DNA of 52,405 nt from Deltaproteobacteria bacterium (GTDB lineage: Bacteria; Myxococcota_A; UBA796; SXON01): assembly GCA_014191855.1 (NCBI GenBank), contig BJHF01000042.1, forward strand, positions 1-52,405, in the 5' to 3' direction. Below are positions 1 to 6,819 of the stretch, one piece after another. The notes under the pieces were generated by a model. It searched no databases. It was given only the letters and a program-made list of their open reading frames with translations, and was not told the origin of the DNA. Both the position numbers and the translations under genes were made by a program. Each line of letters opens with the position of its first letter. Position 1 is the stretch's first letter.

Positions 1-75
1 TGGTGGGTGTGGCAGGATTTGAACCTGCGACTCCTACCGTGTGAAGGTAGTACTCTGCCGCTGAGTTACACACCC
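1..75 (-). tRNA. tRNA-Val (anticodon CAC)
   Basis: Read on the minus strand, the sequence folds as a complete cloverleaf: acceptor stem GGGTGTG/CACACCC, D stem ACTC/GAGT, anticodon stem CTACC/GGTAG around the loop TTCACAC, and T stem GCAGG/CCTGC around TTCAAAT. The anticodon at loop positions 3-5 is CAC, which reads the valine codon GTG. The discriminator A and the terminal CCA are encoded, and CCA lies at the window edge. No second tRNA is seen nearby. Confidence 0.96.
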
Positions 76-112
76 TCGGCGCCCAGCCTTGTATGCGCTC
101 CCCCGGGGAGCG

Positions 113-562
113 TCAAGGGGTCTGCTGGGCCACTTCCGCGTCGCCGTACACCATCGTGCCGCCGGTATGCCCCGTCGGCACCGCGAGGCCCAAGGCGAGC
201 CCCGCCGCGGCGACCGCCGCCACATCCGCAGTGCGGGAGAGGTTCCGCGGCGCGAACGCCGCCGCCAGCATCAGCGCGGCGCTGAGTCCGAGCCCCGCTG
301 CGAACCGCTGAGCGTGCGCTTCGTGCGCCTCGATCTGCGCCTCGGGGACCTCGTCCTCCACCCGCTCCTCCATTTCCTCACCGCTGTTGAGCGCCAACAA
401 CGCCCCGCCAAAGCTGAGTCCCTGCACCAGGGCGGCCAGGATCCACGTGCGGCGCGGCGCGCCCCGAACCACCATCACGAGGATGGCGAGGGCCAGCGGA
501 AGCCCGAGCAGGGCGCCCCCGATAGGGAGATGCACGATGGCGGGATGAAGTGGCAAGGACAT
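113..562 (-). CDS. DUF2231-type four-helix membrane protein
   Basis: A 149-residue integral membrane protein of the DUF2231 type. It opens with the family-typical HPAIVHLPIGG motif and keeps the GHTGGTMVYG motif near residues 131-140. Hydrophobic segments lie at about 12-32, 38-58, 86-104 and 112-130, with an acidic, His-containing loop at 60-85 between helices 2 and 3. The conserved histidines at both ends resemble a heme- or metal-binding arrangement, but no function is established for the family. The ATG is preceded by GGAGG at proper spacing. It is divergent from the LuxR-type gene 60 bp away. Family assignment is good; function is unknown. Confidence 0.85.
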   Translation of the reverse strand: MSLPLHPAIVHLPIGGALLGLPLALAILVMVVRGAPRRTWILAALVQGLSFGGALLALNSGEEMEERVEDEVPEAQIEAHEAHAQRFAAGLGLSAALMLAAAFAPRNLSRTADVAAVAAAGLALGLAVPTGHTGGTMVYGDAEVAQQTP

Positions 563-622
563 GTCGACCTCCGGAGACCGGCTTCAATTTCCTACCCCGG
601 CGGCCTCGCGCCCATCCGCCGC

Positions 623-1324
623 ATGACTGAGAGCCCCGCCCCGACAAACGACGGGTGGCGATGGGCGGCGCTGGCGTTCGCCGTGCTGGCGGTGCCCCTG
701 AGCTTCGACATGGCGGAGGATGCCGGCGAGGGCGTGCCGCTGCGTCACCTGATCTTCGAGTGCTTCTCGGTGTTCGTGGCGGCTTCCGGGCTGGGCTTCG
801 CGATGTGGAAGCTGGCGGCCGGCAGGGCTCGTGCGCGCACGGCGGCGGCGCACGCTGAGGCCCGCGCATCGTCTTCCAGCGCCGAAACGGCGACGGCGCA
901 CGCCGCCGCGGCCGTCGCATCCGCGGAGGCGGCTGCGGCGCGCGAGGCCGCGTTCAGCGCCCAGGCCGAGGCGGAAGCGGCGCGCCGAGCAGCGGTGGCG
1001 CTTGGCTCCGAGCTCGACGCCGAGCGCCTCCGGGCCGACACGGAGGCGTTCCGAGCCAACACCCGGCCGGCCACCACCGCGATCTCTGCCGCCATCGGCG
1101 CCCAACTCCTCGCCTGGGGCCTCACGCCCGCCGAATTGGAGGTCGCGCGCCTCTTGTTGCTCGGTCTCTCCCACAAGGAGATCGCCAGCGCGCGCGAAAC
1201 GAGCGAGCGCACCGCGCGGGATCAGGCGCAGGCCGTGTACAAGAAAGCCGCCGTCGCCGGGCGCGCCGAGCTGGCCGCGTTCTTCCTCGAGGATCTTCTC
1301 CCCGTGGTCGGCGGGCCTGCGTAG
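623..1324 (+). CDS. Membrane-anchored LuxR-type HTH protein
   Basis: A 233-residue protein with two hydrophobic segments (about 13-29 and 43-62), a long Ala/Glu/Arg-rich region likely to be coiled coil (about 66-150), and a C-terminal LuxR/GerE-like helix-turn-helix (about 163-225). The HTH begins LTPAELEVARLLLLGLSHKEIA and continues through SERTARDQAQAVYKKA. This order suggests a membrane-tethered transcription regulator rather than a response regulator, since no receiver domain is present. The open frame continues upstream, but the ATG at 623 gives a sensible membrane-protein start; the upstream part is antisense to the DUF2231 gene. No clear Shine-Dalgarno sequence. Target and signal are unknown. 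Confidence 0.75.
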   Translation: MTESPAPTNDGWRWAALAFAVLAVPLSFDMAEDAGEGVPLRHLIFECFSVFVAASGLGFAMWKLAAGRARARTAAAHAEARASSSSAETATAHAAAAVASAEAAAAREAAFSAQAEAEAARRAAVALGSELDAERLRADTEAFRANTRPATTAISAAIGAQLLAWGLTPAELEVARLLLLGLSHKEIASARETSERTARDQAQAVYKKAAVAGRAELAAFFLEDLLPVVGGPA

Positions 1325-1331
1325 CGGGGGG

Positions 1332-1478
1332 CTACTTCTTCTTTTTCTGCTGGGCCTTCGACTTCGTGTTCGTCGGCGAGCGGAACCCGGGGCGCGCCGG
1401 GGCATCGCCGGGCTTCGTCATGATCGAGGGGGGCGCGATCTGGGTCTTCGGAGCGGCGGGCTTGGGGTCGTCGGACAT
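1332..1478 (-). CDS. Small basic hypothetical protein (48 aa)
   Basis: A 48-residue frame starting MSDDPKPAAPKTQ and ending in a poly-lysine run (QQKKKK). It is rich in Pro, Ala, Lys and Ser, with no hydrophobic segment, and is probably disordered. It sits 9 bp downstream of the cyclase-like gene on the same strand, so it could be the third gene of the lipoprotein/cyclase-like run. No family recognised. Support comes from position, frame and the clean start and stop, not homology. Confidence 0.45.
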   Translation of the reverse strand: MSDDPKPAAPKTQIAPPSIMTKPGDAPARPGFRSPTNTKSKAQQKKKK

Positions 1479-1487
1479 CCGCCGCTA

Positions 1488-2099
1488 CTAACCGGGCGTC
1501 GCGGCCGCCGCCGCATCCCGGTAGTCGGAGACGACGTGGAACGCGAAGCCTGGCTCCGCCTCCCGCTCCTCCGGTGCGCGGTACGCCCCCACCCCTTCGG
1601 GGAGCGAGCCGATGGCGGCGAGGAACTCCGGGGTAACCAGGGTTTCCCCGCCCTTCGCCACGTCTTCCCCAAGCACGAAGGCGCGGTTCACCTCGGCGCC
1701 GAAGCAGTCGTGACCCGGGATTACCAGCATCGGCCCAAAGCCAAGCCCGATGCACGCGTGGATGGGGTCGTCGCTGGAGTGCATCAGGGCCCGCAGGCGG
1801 CGATGGGCCGACAGGGCATCCTCAAGGGCGTCGAACGGCGAGGTGTAAAGCGCAAAAACGGTGTCGGCGACGCGTTTTACGCGCGTGCCGGTCAACGCCA
1901 TGGCGGCCTCGGCCGCCCTCGCTCGCCCGAGCGCGTAGACAATGCCGCGGGCGTCGGTTCGACGGACCATGCCGGTGAAGTCCACCACGAGGATCGCCGC
2001 GGATGTGCCGAAGCGCCGGTGCACCTCCCGCTCCGCCGCCGGGTCGACGACCGCGCGGGTCACCAGCCCCTCAAAGTCGAGGAAGGAGAGGTCGCTCAT
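1488..2099 (-). CDS. Class III nucleotidyl cyclase-like protein, catalytic Arg replaced
   Basis: A 203-residue protein consisting almost entirely of one class III adenylate/guanylate cyclase-like domain. Recognisable parts are the first metal-site strand (VVDFTGM), the KRVADTVFA segment carrying the substrate Lys and second metal Asp, the IGLGFG strand, and FGAEVNRAFVLGE, which matches the family's G..VN.AARL motif. The motif Asn is present, but the usual transition-state Arg position holds Val, so full activity is doubtful. It starts 2 bp after the stop of the upstream lipoprotein, so the two are probably cotranscribed. It could be a degenerate cyclase acting as a nucleotide sensor, or a low-activity enzyme. 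Confidence 0.7.
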   Translation of the reverse strand: MSDLSFLDFEGLVTRAVVDPAAEREVHRRFGTSAAILVVDFTGMVRRTDARGIVYALGRARAAEAAMALTGTRVKRVADTVFALYTSPFDALEDALSAHRRLRALMHSSDDPIHACIGLGFGPMLVIPGHDCFGAEVNRAFVLGEDVAKGGETLVTPEFLAAIGSLPEGVGAYRAPEEREAEPGFAFHVVSDYRDAAAAATPG

Positions 2100-2101
2100 G
2101 G

Positions 2102-2770
2102 TCAATAATAGAAGTAGTAATACAGCTTCGTGCTGTTGCTGGTGACCGCGTATCGCTGGAAGTCGGCGCTGTACTTGTCCCCGTTCACGCCCTGGATGCC
2201 CATCGAAGGAATGTCGTACCCGTAGAAGTACCAGCCGTCGTAGGCCCCCGTTTCGATGTGCGCCCACACCACATTGGTGAGGTAGTACTCATTGACGCCG
2301 TAGGTGTAGGTGTACGCCTCCGTCCAGCCGAATCCGTTCACCGCGGAGCCGAAGTAGAAGTCCGAGTACTCGGCGTAGTCAAACGCCGTGGCCCCCACGA
2401 AGTCCGAGCAACCCGGCCCGCTCGTCCCCCCGCCGGTCACCCGAACCGCGAACGACCACTCGCACTCGGGACAGCCGCTCGGGCCGATGCCGGTCCCCTC
2501 GTAGCGCGCCTCGATGTCGCAGATGAATTTGGAGTCCGCCAGGGTCATCGCCCCGTATCCGCGGCTGCCCGTGAAGCGCTCAAAGACCGGATCGTACGCC
2601 ACTTCGCCGTGCCACATGACGAACGCGGTGCCGGTGTCCGGGCCGCCGAAGCCGTCGTTGCCGTCCGGATCCAGGCCGGTATCGTCGCCGACGATCTCCA
2701 CGCTCGTTACCGGCTCGGCGGGGAAGCACCCGGCCAATCCGCCGAGGGCCAGGAGCAGGCATGCGCGCAT
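2102..2770 (-). CDS. Exported lipoprotein, unknown function
   Basis: A 222-residue protein starting MRACLLLALGGLAGC, a typical type II signal with the lipid Cys at residue 15. The mature part is rich in Gly, Tyr, Trp and Asp with several Cys (for example CPEC and ...GPGC) and ends in an unusually aromatic tail (KLYYYFYY). No domain recognised. The ATG at 2770 is chosen because it begins the signal peptide; a hexamer TAGGCT lies exactly 7 bp upstream and there is no Shine-Dalgarno, consistent with a leaderless message. The gene runs into the cyclase-like gene with a 2-bp gap. Its role is unknown. Confidence 0.72.
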   Translation of the reverse strand: MRACLLLALGGLAGCFPAEPVTSVEIVGDDTGLDPDGNDGFGGPDTGTAFVMWHGEVAYDPVFERFTGSRGYGAMTLADSKFICDIEARYEGTGIGPSGCPECEWSFAVRVTGGGTSGPGCSDFVGATAFDYAEYSDFYFGSAVNGFGWTEAYTYTYGVNEYYLTNVVWAHIETGAYDGWYFYGYDIPSMGIQGVNGDKYSADFQRYAVTSNSTKLYYYFYY

Positions 2771-2777
2771 GCTCGCA

Positions 2778-2783
2778 AGCCTA
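2778..2783 (-). promoter_or_regulatory. Putative -10 hexamer (leaderless start)
   Basis: TAGGCT on the minus strand ends 7 bp before the ATG at 2770, and no ribosome binding site lies between. Its position fits a -10 element for a transcript starting at or near the A of the ATG. No convincing -35 is seen. Confidence 0.35.
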
Positions 2784-2848
2784 CACAAATTCGCGACGGT
2801 GTGCACCTTGCTTGGCCAGAACGATAGCCGCTGGCGAGGAGGTTCAGG

Positions 2849-3865
2849 ATGTCGGAGGTCGTGCGCGAGATCGTGCCGCTGGGTTTCGTGTGGTCAACCC
2901 TCGATCCCTTCCTGTTCTGTGTGCATCACGACGACCGCTATCCCGCCGGCAATGGCCGCCTCGGCCCGGCGGCTTCGCTCGCTGGCCGCCAGATCGGCCA
3001 GGACTTCGAAGGGAAAGACGGCTGGCGAATGTACCATGGTGACGTTGTTCCGGGCTTCCCGCAGCACCCACACCGGGGCTTTGAAACGGTCACGCTCGTG
3101 CGCCGGGGGCTCATCGACCACTCCGACTCGCTCGGCGCCACGGCCCGGTTTGGCCGCGGGGATACGCAGTGGCTCACCGCGGGCGCGGGGATCGTGCACA
3201 GCGAGATGTTCCCGCTGCTGAACACCGGCGGCCCAAACCCGGCGGAGCTGTTCCAGATCTGGCTCAACCTGCCCTCGGTGGACAAACACGCGCCGCCGCA
3301 CTTCTCGATGCTCTGGGCCGACTCCATCCCCACGGTACGCGTCGTCGAAACCGCCGGTAAGACGGTGGATGTCACCCTGGTCGCCGGCGCCCTCGACTCC
3401 ACCACGCCGCCCGCGCCCCCTCCCCGCTCGTGGGCTGCGCGCCCCGACACGGACGTCGCGATCTGGACCCTCCGCTTCGACGCCGGAGCGTCGTGGACCC
3501 TCCCCCCCGCAAAACAGGGCTCCAACCGGATGCTCTACCTGTTCTCCGACGGTCCGGTGCGGATCGGGGGGCGGCAGGTTTCGGGCAAGTGCGGCGTTCG
3601 CCTCACTCCGGACGTGCCCGCCCAGATCGAGGCCGAAGGTGCCGCCGAGCTGGTGCTCTTGCAGGGGCGTCCCATCGGGGAGCCCGTCGCGCAACACGGC
3701 CCCTTCGTGATGAACAACCAGGCGGAGATCCAACAGGCCTTCGCCGACTATCGGCGCACGGGCTTCGGCGGTTGGCCTTGGCGCGAGAACGGGCCCACAC
3801 ACGGCCTTGAGGATCGCCGGTTCGCACGGCACGCCGACGGGCGCGTGGAGCGGCGGGAGGGCTGA
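2849..3865 (+). CDS. Pirin family protein
   Basis: A 338-residue bicupin of the pirin family. The N-terminal cupin carries the metal-site pattern: His73 and His75 in HPHRGFETVT, then His117 and Glu119 in IVHSE, matching the two-His, His, Glu ligands of characterised pirins. The C-terminal pirin domain follows (about 190-290). The protein is slightly longer than usual because of a tail after residue 300. Family members include quercetin 2,3-dioxygenase-like enzymes and transcription cofactors; which applies here cannot be told. Start ATG 2849 has a strong GAGGAGG site upstream. It is convergent with the subtilisin gene, with a 6-bp gap. Confidence 0.88.
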   Translation: MSEVVREIVPLGFVWSTLDPFLFCVHHDDRYPAGNGRLGPAASLAGRQIGQDFEGKDGWRMYHGDVVPGFPQHPHRGFETVTLVRRGLIDHSDSLGATARFGRGDTQWLTAGAGIVHSEMFPLLNTGGPNPAELFQIWLNLPSVDKHAPPHFSMLWADSIPTVRVVETAGKTVDVTLVAGALDSTTPPAPPPRSWAARPDTDVAIWTLRFDAGASWTLPPAKQGSNRMLYLFSDGPVRIGGRQVSGKCGVRLTPDVPAQIEAEGAAELVLLQGRPIGEPVAQHGPFVMNNQAEIQQAFADYRRTGFGGWPWRENGPTHGLEDRRFARHADGRVERREG

Positions 3866-3871
3866 GGCCGC

Positions 3872-5605
3872 TCACCCCCGGCGTCGTCGCCGGATCGCCC
3901 AGAAAGCTGCCCCGATCCCCGCGATCCCCTCCCCGCGCGCACTCGCGCACGCAGCGGCCGGCTCTCCCTCCTCCTCTCCGTCCCCCTCATCTGCGTCCGC
4001 CATCGGCGCCACCACCACGCTGAAGCTCACCACCGCGCTCGGGAGCCCGTCGCCCCACACGTCTCGCGCCGTCACGGTCCAGTGGACCACGTCCCCGGCC
4101 TCGAGCTTGTCCCCGAGGTCGACCCAGGTTCCCGCGACCGACTGCGTGTTCGCACCGCTCTCGTCCGTGCCATCGAGCCACCAGGACACCGAGTAGCCCT
4201 GAACGTCGTCGTCGGCGTCAACGGCCGGCTCCCAGGCGAGGACCGCACGCCCCTCGCAGACCGTTTCCCGCGTCAAGCTGGGAACCGGCGCCGAAGGAGC
4301 GGTATTCGCCACCGCCGCCACTGCAGCGCCCGCATCGATCCGGCCGCAGCCGTAGTAGGGGCTCCAGCCGTCCTCGTCCCAGTCGGCGTCATCGAGGTCG
4401 TTGCGAACGGCGGTGCGGCAGAGCACATCCCGAACCTGCTTCGCCGTGATCCGCGGGTTGGCCTCCAACATCAGCGCGACGACGCCGCTCACGACGGGGG
4501 TGGCCCCGCTGGTTCCCGAGAATCCATCCCAATACGCGTCATCGCCGCCGTAGCTCCCATAGCCGCCCGCGCTCAGATCCGTCGTGAGCACCGAGGTGGG
4601 CGCGGCGATGTCCATGTCGTCGCTGTAGTTGCTGTAGGATGCACGTTCATCCCACCATTCCAGCGCCGCAACCACGATGGCCTTGCCGTTGGAGAGCATC
4701 GCATCGTCGGAGTTGTCGCAGTTGTCGTTGCCGGCCGCGAACACCACCAGGCTGCCGAGACCATCGCGACCCACATCGTCGGCGTACTTGAACATGTCGC
4801 TGAACGCGCCGACGTTCGGCACCCCGTCGCAGCCGTAGAAACCCCAGGAATTGGAGAGCACGCCCGCGCCGGCGTCGACCGCTTCCGCGAAGGCGTCGTA
4901 GAGATCACTGGTGCTGGTGGAGCCGCCGATCAGCCGAATCGCGTAGATGTCGGCCTCCCACGCCACGCCCGCCACGCCCACGCCGTTGTTGCCGCGCGCC
5001 GCCGCGATGCCCGCAACGCCCGTTCCGTGCGGGCCGCTGCTGTCGGTTCCCGGGCTTGGATCCTCGTCCCGGTCTACGTAGTCGTGCCCCGCGGTAACGA
5101 CGAGATCGGGGTGATCGAGCTGCACACCCGAGTCGAGCACGGCGATGGTGACGCCAGCTCCCGTCGCATATTGCCAGGCTTGCACGGCGTTGATGTCTAC
5201 GTCGGGGGTGCGGCCCCCCTGGCCCGTGTTGTCGAGGTGCCACTCGTCGACATACAGCGGGTCGTCGGGCACCGAAGCGGGCCGCAAGTTCAGCAGAAGG
5301 TCTGGATGTACCCACTCAACATCGGGTCGCGCGTGAAGGGTGCGGGCGAGGGCGAGGTCGTCGGCTCCCTTGCGCAGGCGGATCCGAACCACGCCGCCGC
5401 GCAGCCGCTCCACGCTCGCGACGCCGGGCTCAAGCAGCAACGCATCTGGGTCGCCCACCCGGGCCACGAGTCCGCCCGTGCGGCCGACGACCGTACTCCC
5501 CGCTTCCAACGCCGCCATCGAGAGCTTCTCTGGGCCCGTTCCCGCGAAAAAGCTGTCGTCGGCGCTGGCCAGGGAAACGAGCGTCAACAGCGCGGAGGGA
5601 AACAT
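3872..5605 (-). CDS. Secreted subtilisin-like serine protease (S8) with C-terminal sorting-like tail
   Basis: A 577-residue exported protease. A signal peptide (about 1-15) is followed by a prodomain (about 25-110), then a peptidase S8 domain with Asp158 (AVLDSG), His193 (GPHGTGVAG), oxyanion Asn292 and Ser365 (GTSGATP). After about 440 comes a fibronectin-III-like region. The end shows an acidic linker, a Cys, a short hydrophobic helix and a run of five Arg (WAIRRRRRG), resembling MYXO-CTERM or related surface-sorting tails. The start has no Shine-Dalgarno but TACACT 7 bp upstream. A complete active enzyme is expected at the outer surface. Confidence 0.9.
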   Translation of the reverse strand: MFPSALLTLVSLASADDSFFAGTGPEKLSMAALEAGSTVVGRTGGLVARVGDPDALLLEPGVASVERLRGGVVRIRLRKGADDLALARTLHARPDVEWVHPDLLLNLRPASVPDDPLYVDEWHLDNTGQGGRTPDVDINAVQAWQYATGAGVTIAVLDSGVQLDHPDLVVTAGHDYVDRDEDPSPGTDSSGPHGTGVAGIAAARGNNGVGVAGVAWEADIYAIRLIGGSTSTSDLYDAFAEAVDAGAGVLSNSWGFYGCDGVPNVGAFSDMFKYADDVGRDGLGSLVVFAAGNDNCDNSDDAMLSNGKAIVVAALEWWDERASYSNYSDDMDIAAPTSVLTTDLSAGGYGSYGGDDAYWDGFSGTSGATPVVSGVVALMLEANPRITAKQVRDVLCRTAVRNDLDDADWDEDGWSPYYGCGRIDAGAAVAAVANTAPSAPVPSLTRETVCEGRAVLAWEPAVDADDDVQGYSVSWWLDGTDESGANTQSVAGTWVDLGDKLEAGDVVHWTVTARDVWGDGLPSAVVSFSVVVAPMADADEGDGEEEGEPAAACASARGEGIAGIGAAFWAIRRRRRG

Positions 5606-5612
5606 CGCCGGC

Positions 5613-5618
5613 AGTGTA
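5613..5618 (-). promoter_or_regulatory. Putative -10 hexamer for subtilisin gene
   Basis: TACACT on the minus strand lies 7 bp before the ATG at 5605, within the context GGGCTACACTGCCGGCGATG. The same context with one base changed precedes the gene starting at 33751, which supports a shared leaderless promoter form. Confidence 0.4.
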
Positions 5619-5664
5619 GCCCGGAACGGGGCGCGTCTCGGGTGCCGGTCAGGGCGACCGCCCG

Positions 5665-6780
5665 TCAGTACGCGATCGGCGCCCCGCCATCCACGGTGTA
5701 AAAGCCACTCGCTTCGCCGGTGAGCACGATCTCGATGCGCTCGGTGCCGACGATCCGGATCACTCCGGGGCCCGTCCAGTAGTCACCCGCCGCCATGGCG
5801 AGCGCGTAGCAGAACTCGCCGTCGTACACGTCCATCATCGCGACGGCGCGGACGTAGCCCCTCGCACCACATGCCCCTCTGGCACACCCGCCGCTGTCGT
5901 CGCGGTCGAAGCCGCCTCGGAAGCTGGTCGACCCCCCGTCGGGAGCGGCCGTCGTGAAGTCGTACCCGACGGCCGTCCAACTGTAGGCGCCGTCCGTCTC
6001 GTCGGACGCCCACGCGCCGACGCCCTCCCAGCCGCTGCCATCGGCGTTGACGTAGGCGAACCCGGCGGCCGTGCCCCACCAGTCGGGGGAGCTCCAGCTG
6101 TAGAATACCGTGGCTTCGCCGGACAGCGTCGTGCCCGACCCGCCCGATCCCTCCCCAGGCTGATCCGCCGGATCCAGGCCGAAGAGCCGCGCGGCCTCGA
6201 CTTCTACCGCATCGAAGGGAGGCAGGCGCACGCGCCCCTCCGCGCCGCACGTGGCCGCGATCTCGTAGTCGCGCTCCATGCGCCGCAGCACGGTCACCGT
6301 GTGGTCTCGCGGGTGAACCAGCCAGTACCACTCCACGCCGAACCGATGGTAGACCGTGCGTTTGTGGCCGACGTCACGCGCGGCGGTCGAGGGCGAGAGC
6401 ACCTCGCACACCCAGTCGGGAACGGTCCGGATTGGAAAGCCGGTCGGCCGCTCCAAGCAACGCTCGCGCCGCCAGCCAGCCAGATCCGGGCGCAGCACCT
6501 CGTGAGGCTCAAACTCCACGTCCGGCTCGGTCAACATCCACCAGCCCCCGGGCAGACCGGAGCCGCCACGACGGTTGAACGGAGCCCCGATCGTGCCCAC
6601 GATCCCGGCCTGCGTTCCGGAATGTTCCCCGTCCCCGGCCGCCTTCTCGAACACCTCGCCCGCCAGCACCTCCAAGCGGCGCTCCTGCTGCATGCCCTCC
6701 CAGACATCCTCCCAGGTTGCGAGTCGTCGGGCGGGGGGGCCATGGCGGGAGTGTACCCTGGAGGCGCCCTTCCCCACCAC
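5665..6780 (-). CDS. Uma2-like nuclease domain fused to an unknown C-terminal domain
   Basis: A 371-residue protein. Residues about 20-205 match the Uma2/DUF820 restriction-endonuclease-like fold: TWEDVW, the RRLEVLAGEVFE segment, VLRPDLAGW, VCEVLSPST and YHRFGVEWYWLVHP. A Gly/Ser-rich linker (about 207-218) leads to a ~150-residue domain rich in Gly, Trp, Tyr and Asp with a CARGACG motif, which looks like the exported domains of neighbouring lipoproteins; yet there is no signal peptide. Uma2 proteins are normally about 190 residues. The start is taken as GTG 6780, preceded by AGGTGG at about 9 bp; it is uncertain because the next in-frame ATG is at residue 30. Function unknown. Confidence 0.72.
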   Translation of the reverse strand: MVGKGASRVHSRHGPPARRLATWEDVWEGMQQERRLEVLAGEVFEKAAGDGEHSGTQAGIVGTIGAPFNRRGGSGLPGGWWMLTEPDVEFEPHEVLRPDLAGWRRERCLERPTGFPIRTVPDWVCEVLSPSTAARDVGHKRTVYHRFGVEWYWLVHPRDHTVTVLRRMERDYEIAATCGAEGRVRLPPFDAVEVEAARLFGLDPADQPGEGSGGSGTTLSGEATVFYSWSSPDWWGTAAGFAYVNADGSGWEGVGAWASDETDGAYSWTAVGYDFTTAAPDGGSTSFRGGFDRDDSGGCARGACGARGYVRAVAMMDVYDGEFCYALAMAAGDYWTGPGVIRIVGTERIEIVLTGEASGFYTVDGGAPIAY

Positions 6781-6819
6781 GGTCCGACGCCCACCTGGGA
6801 GTTACGCCCCCGACCACGC

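Noticed and set aside
5665..6780. Toxin-antitoxin or defence island around the Uma2-like gene
   Set aside because: Neighbours are a subtilisin and an ABC exporter; no methyltransferase, antitoxin, integrase or other defence gene is present.
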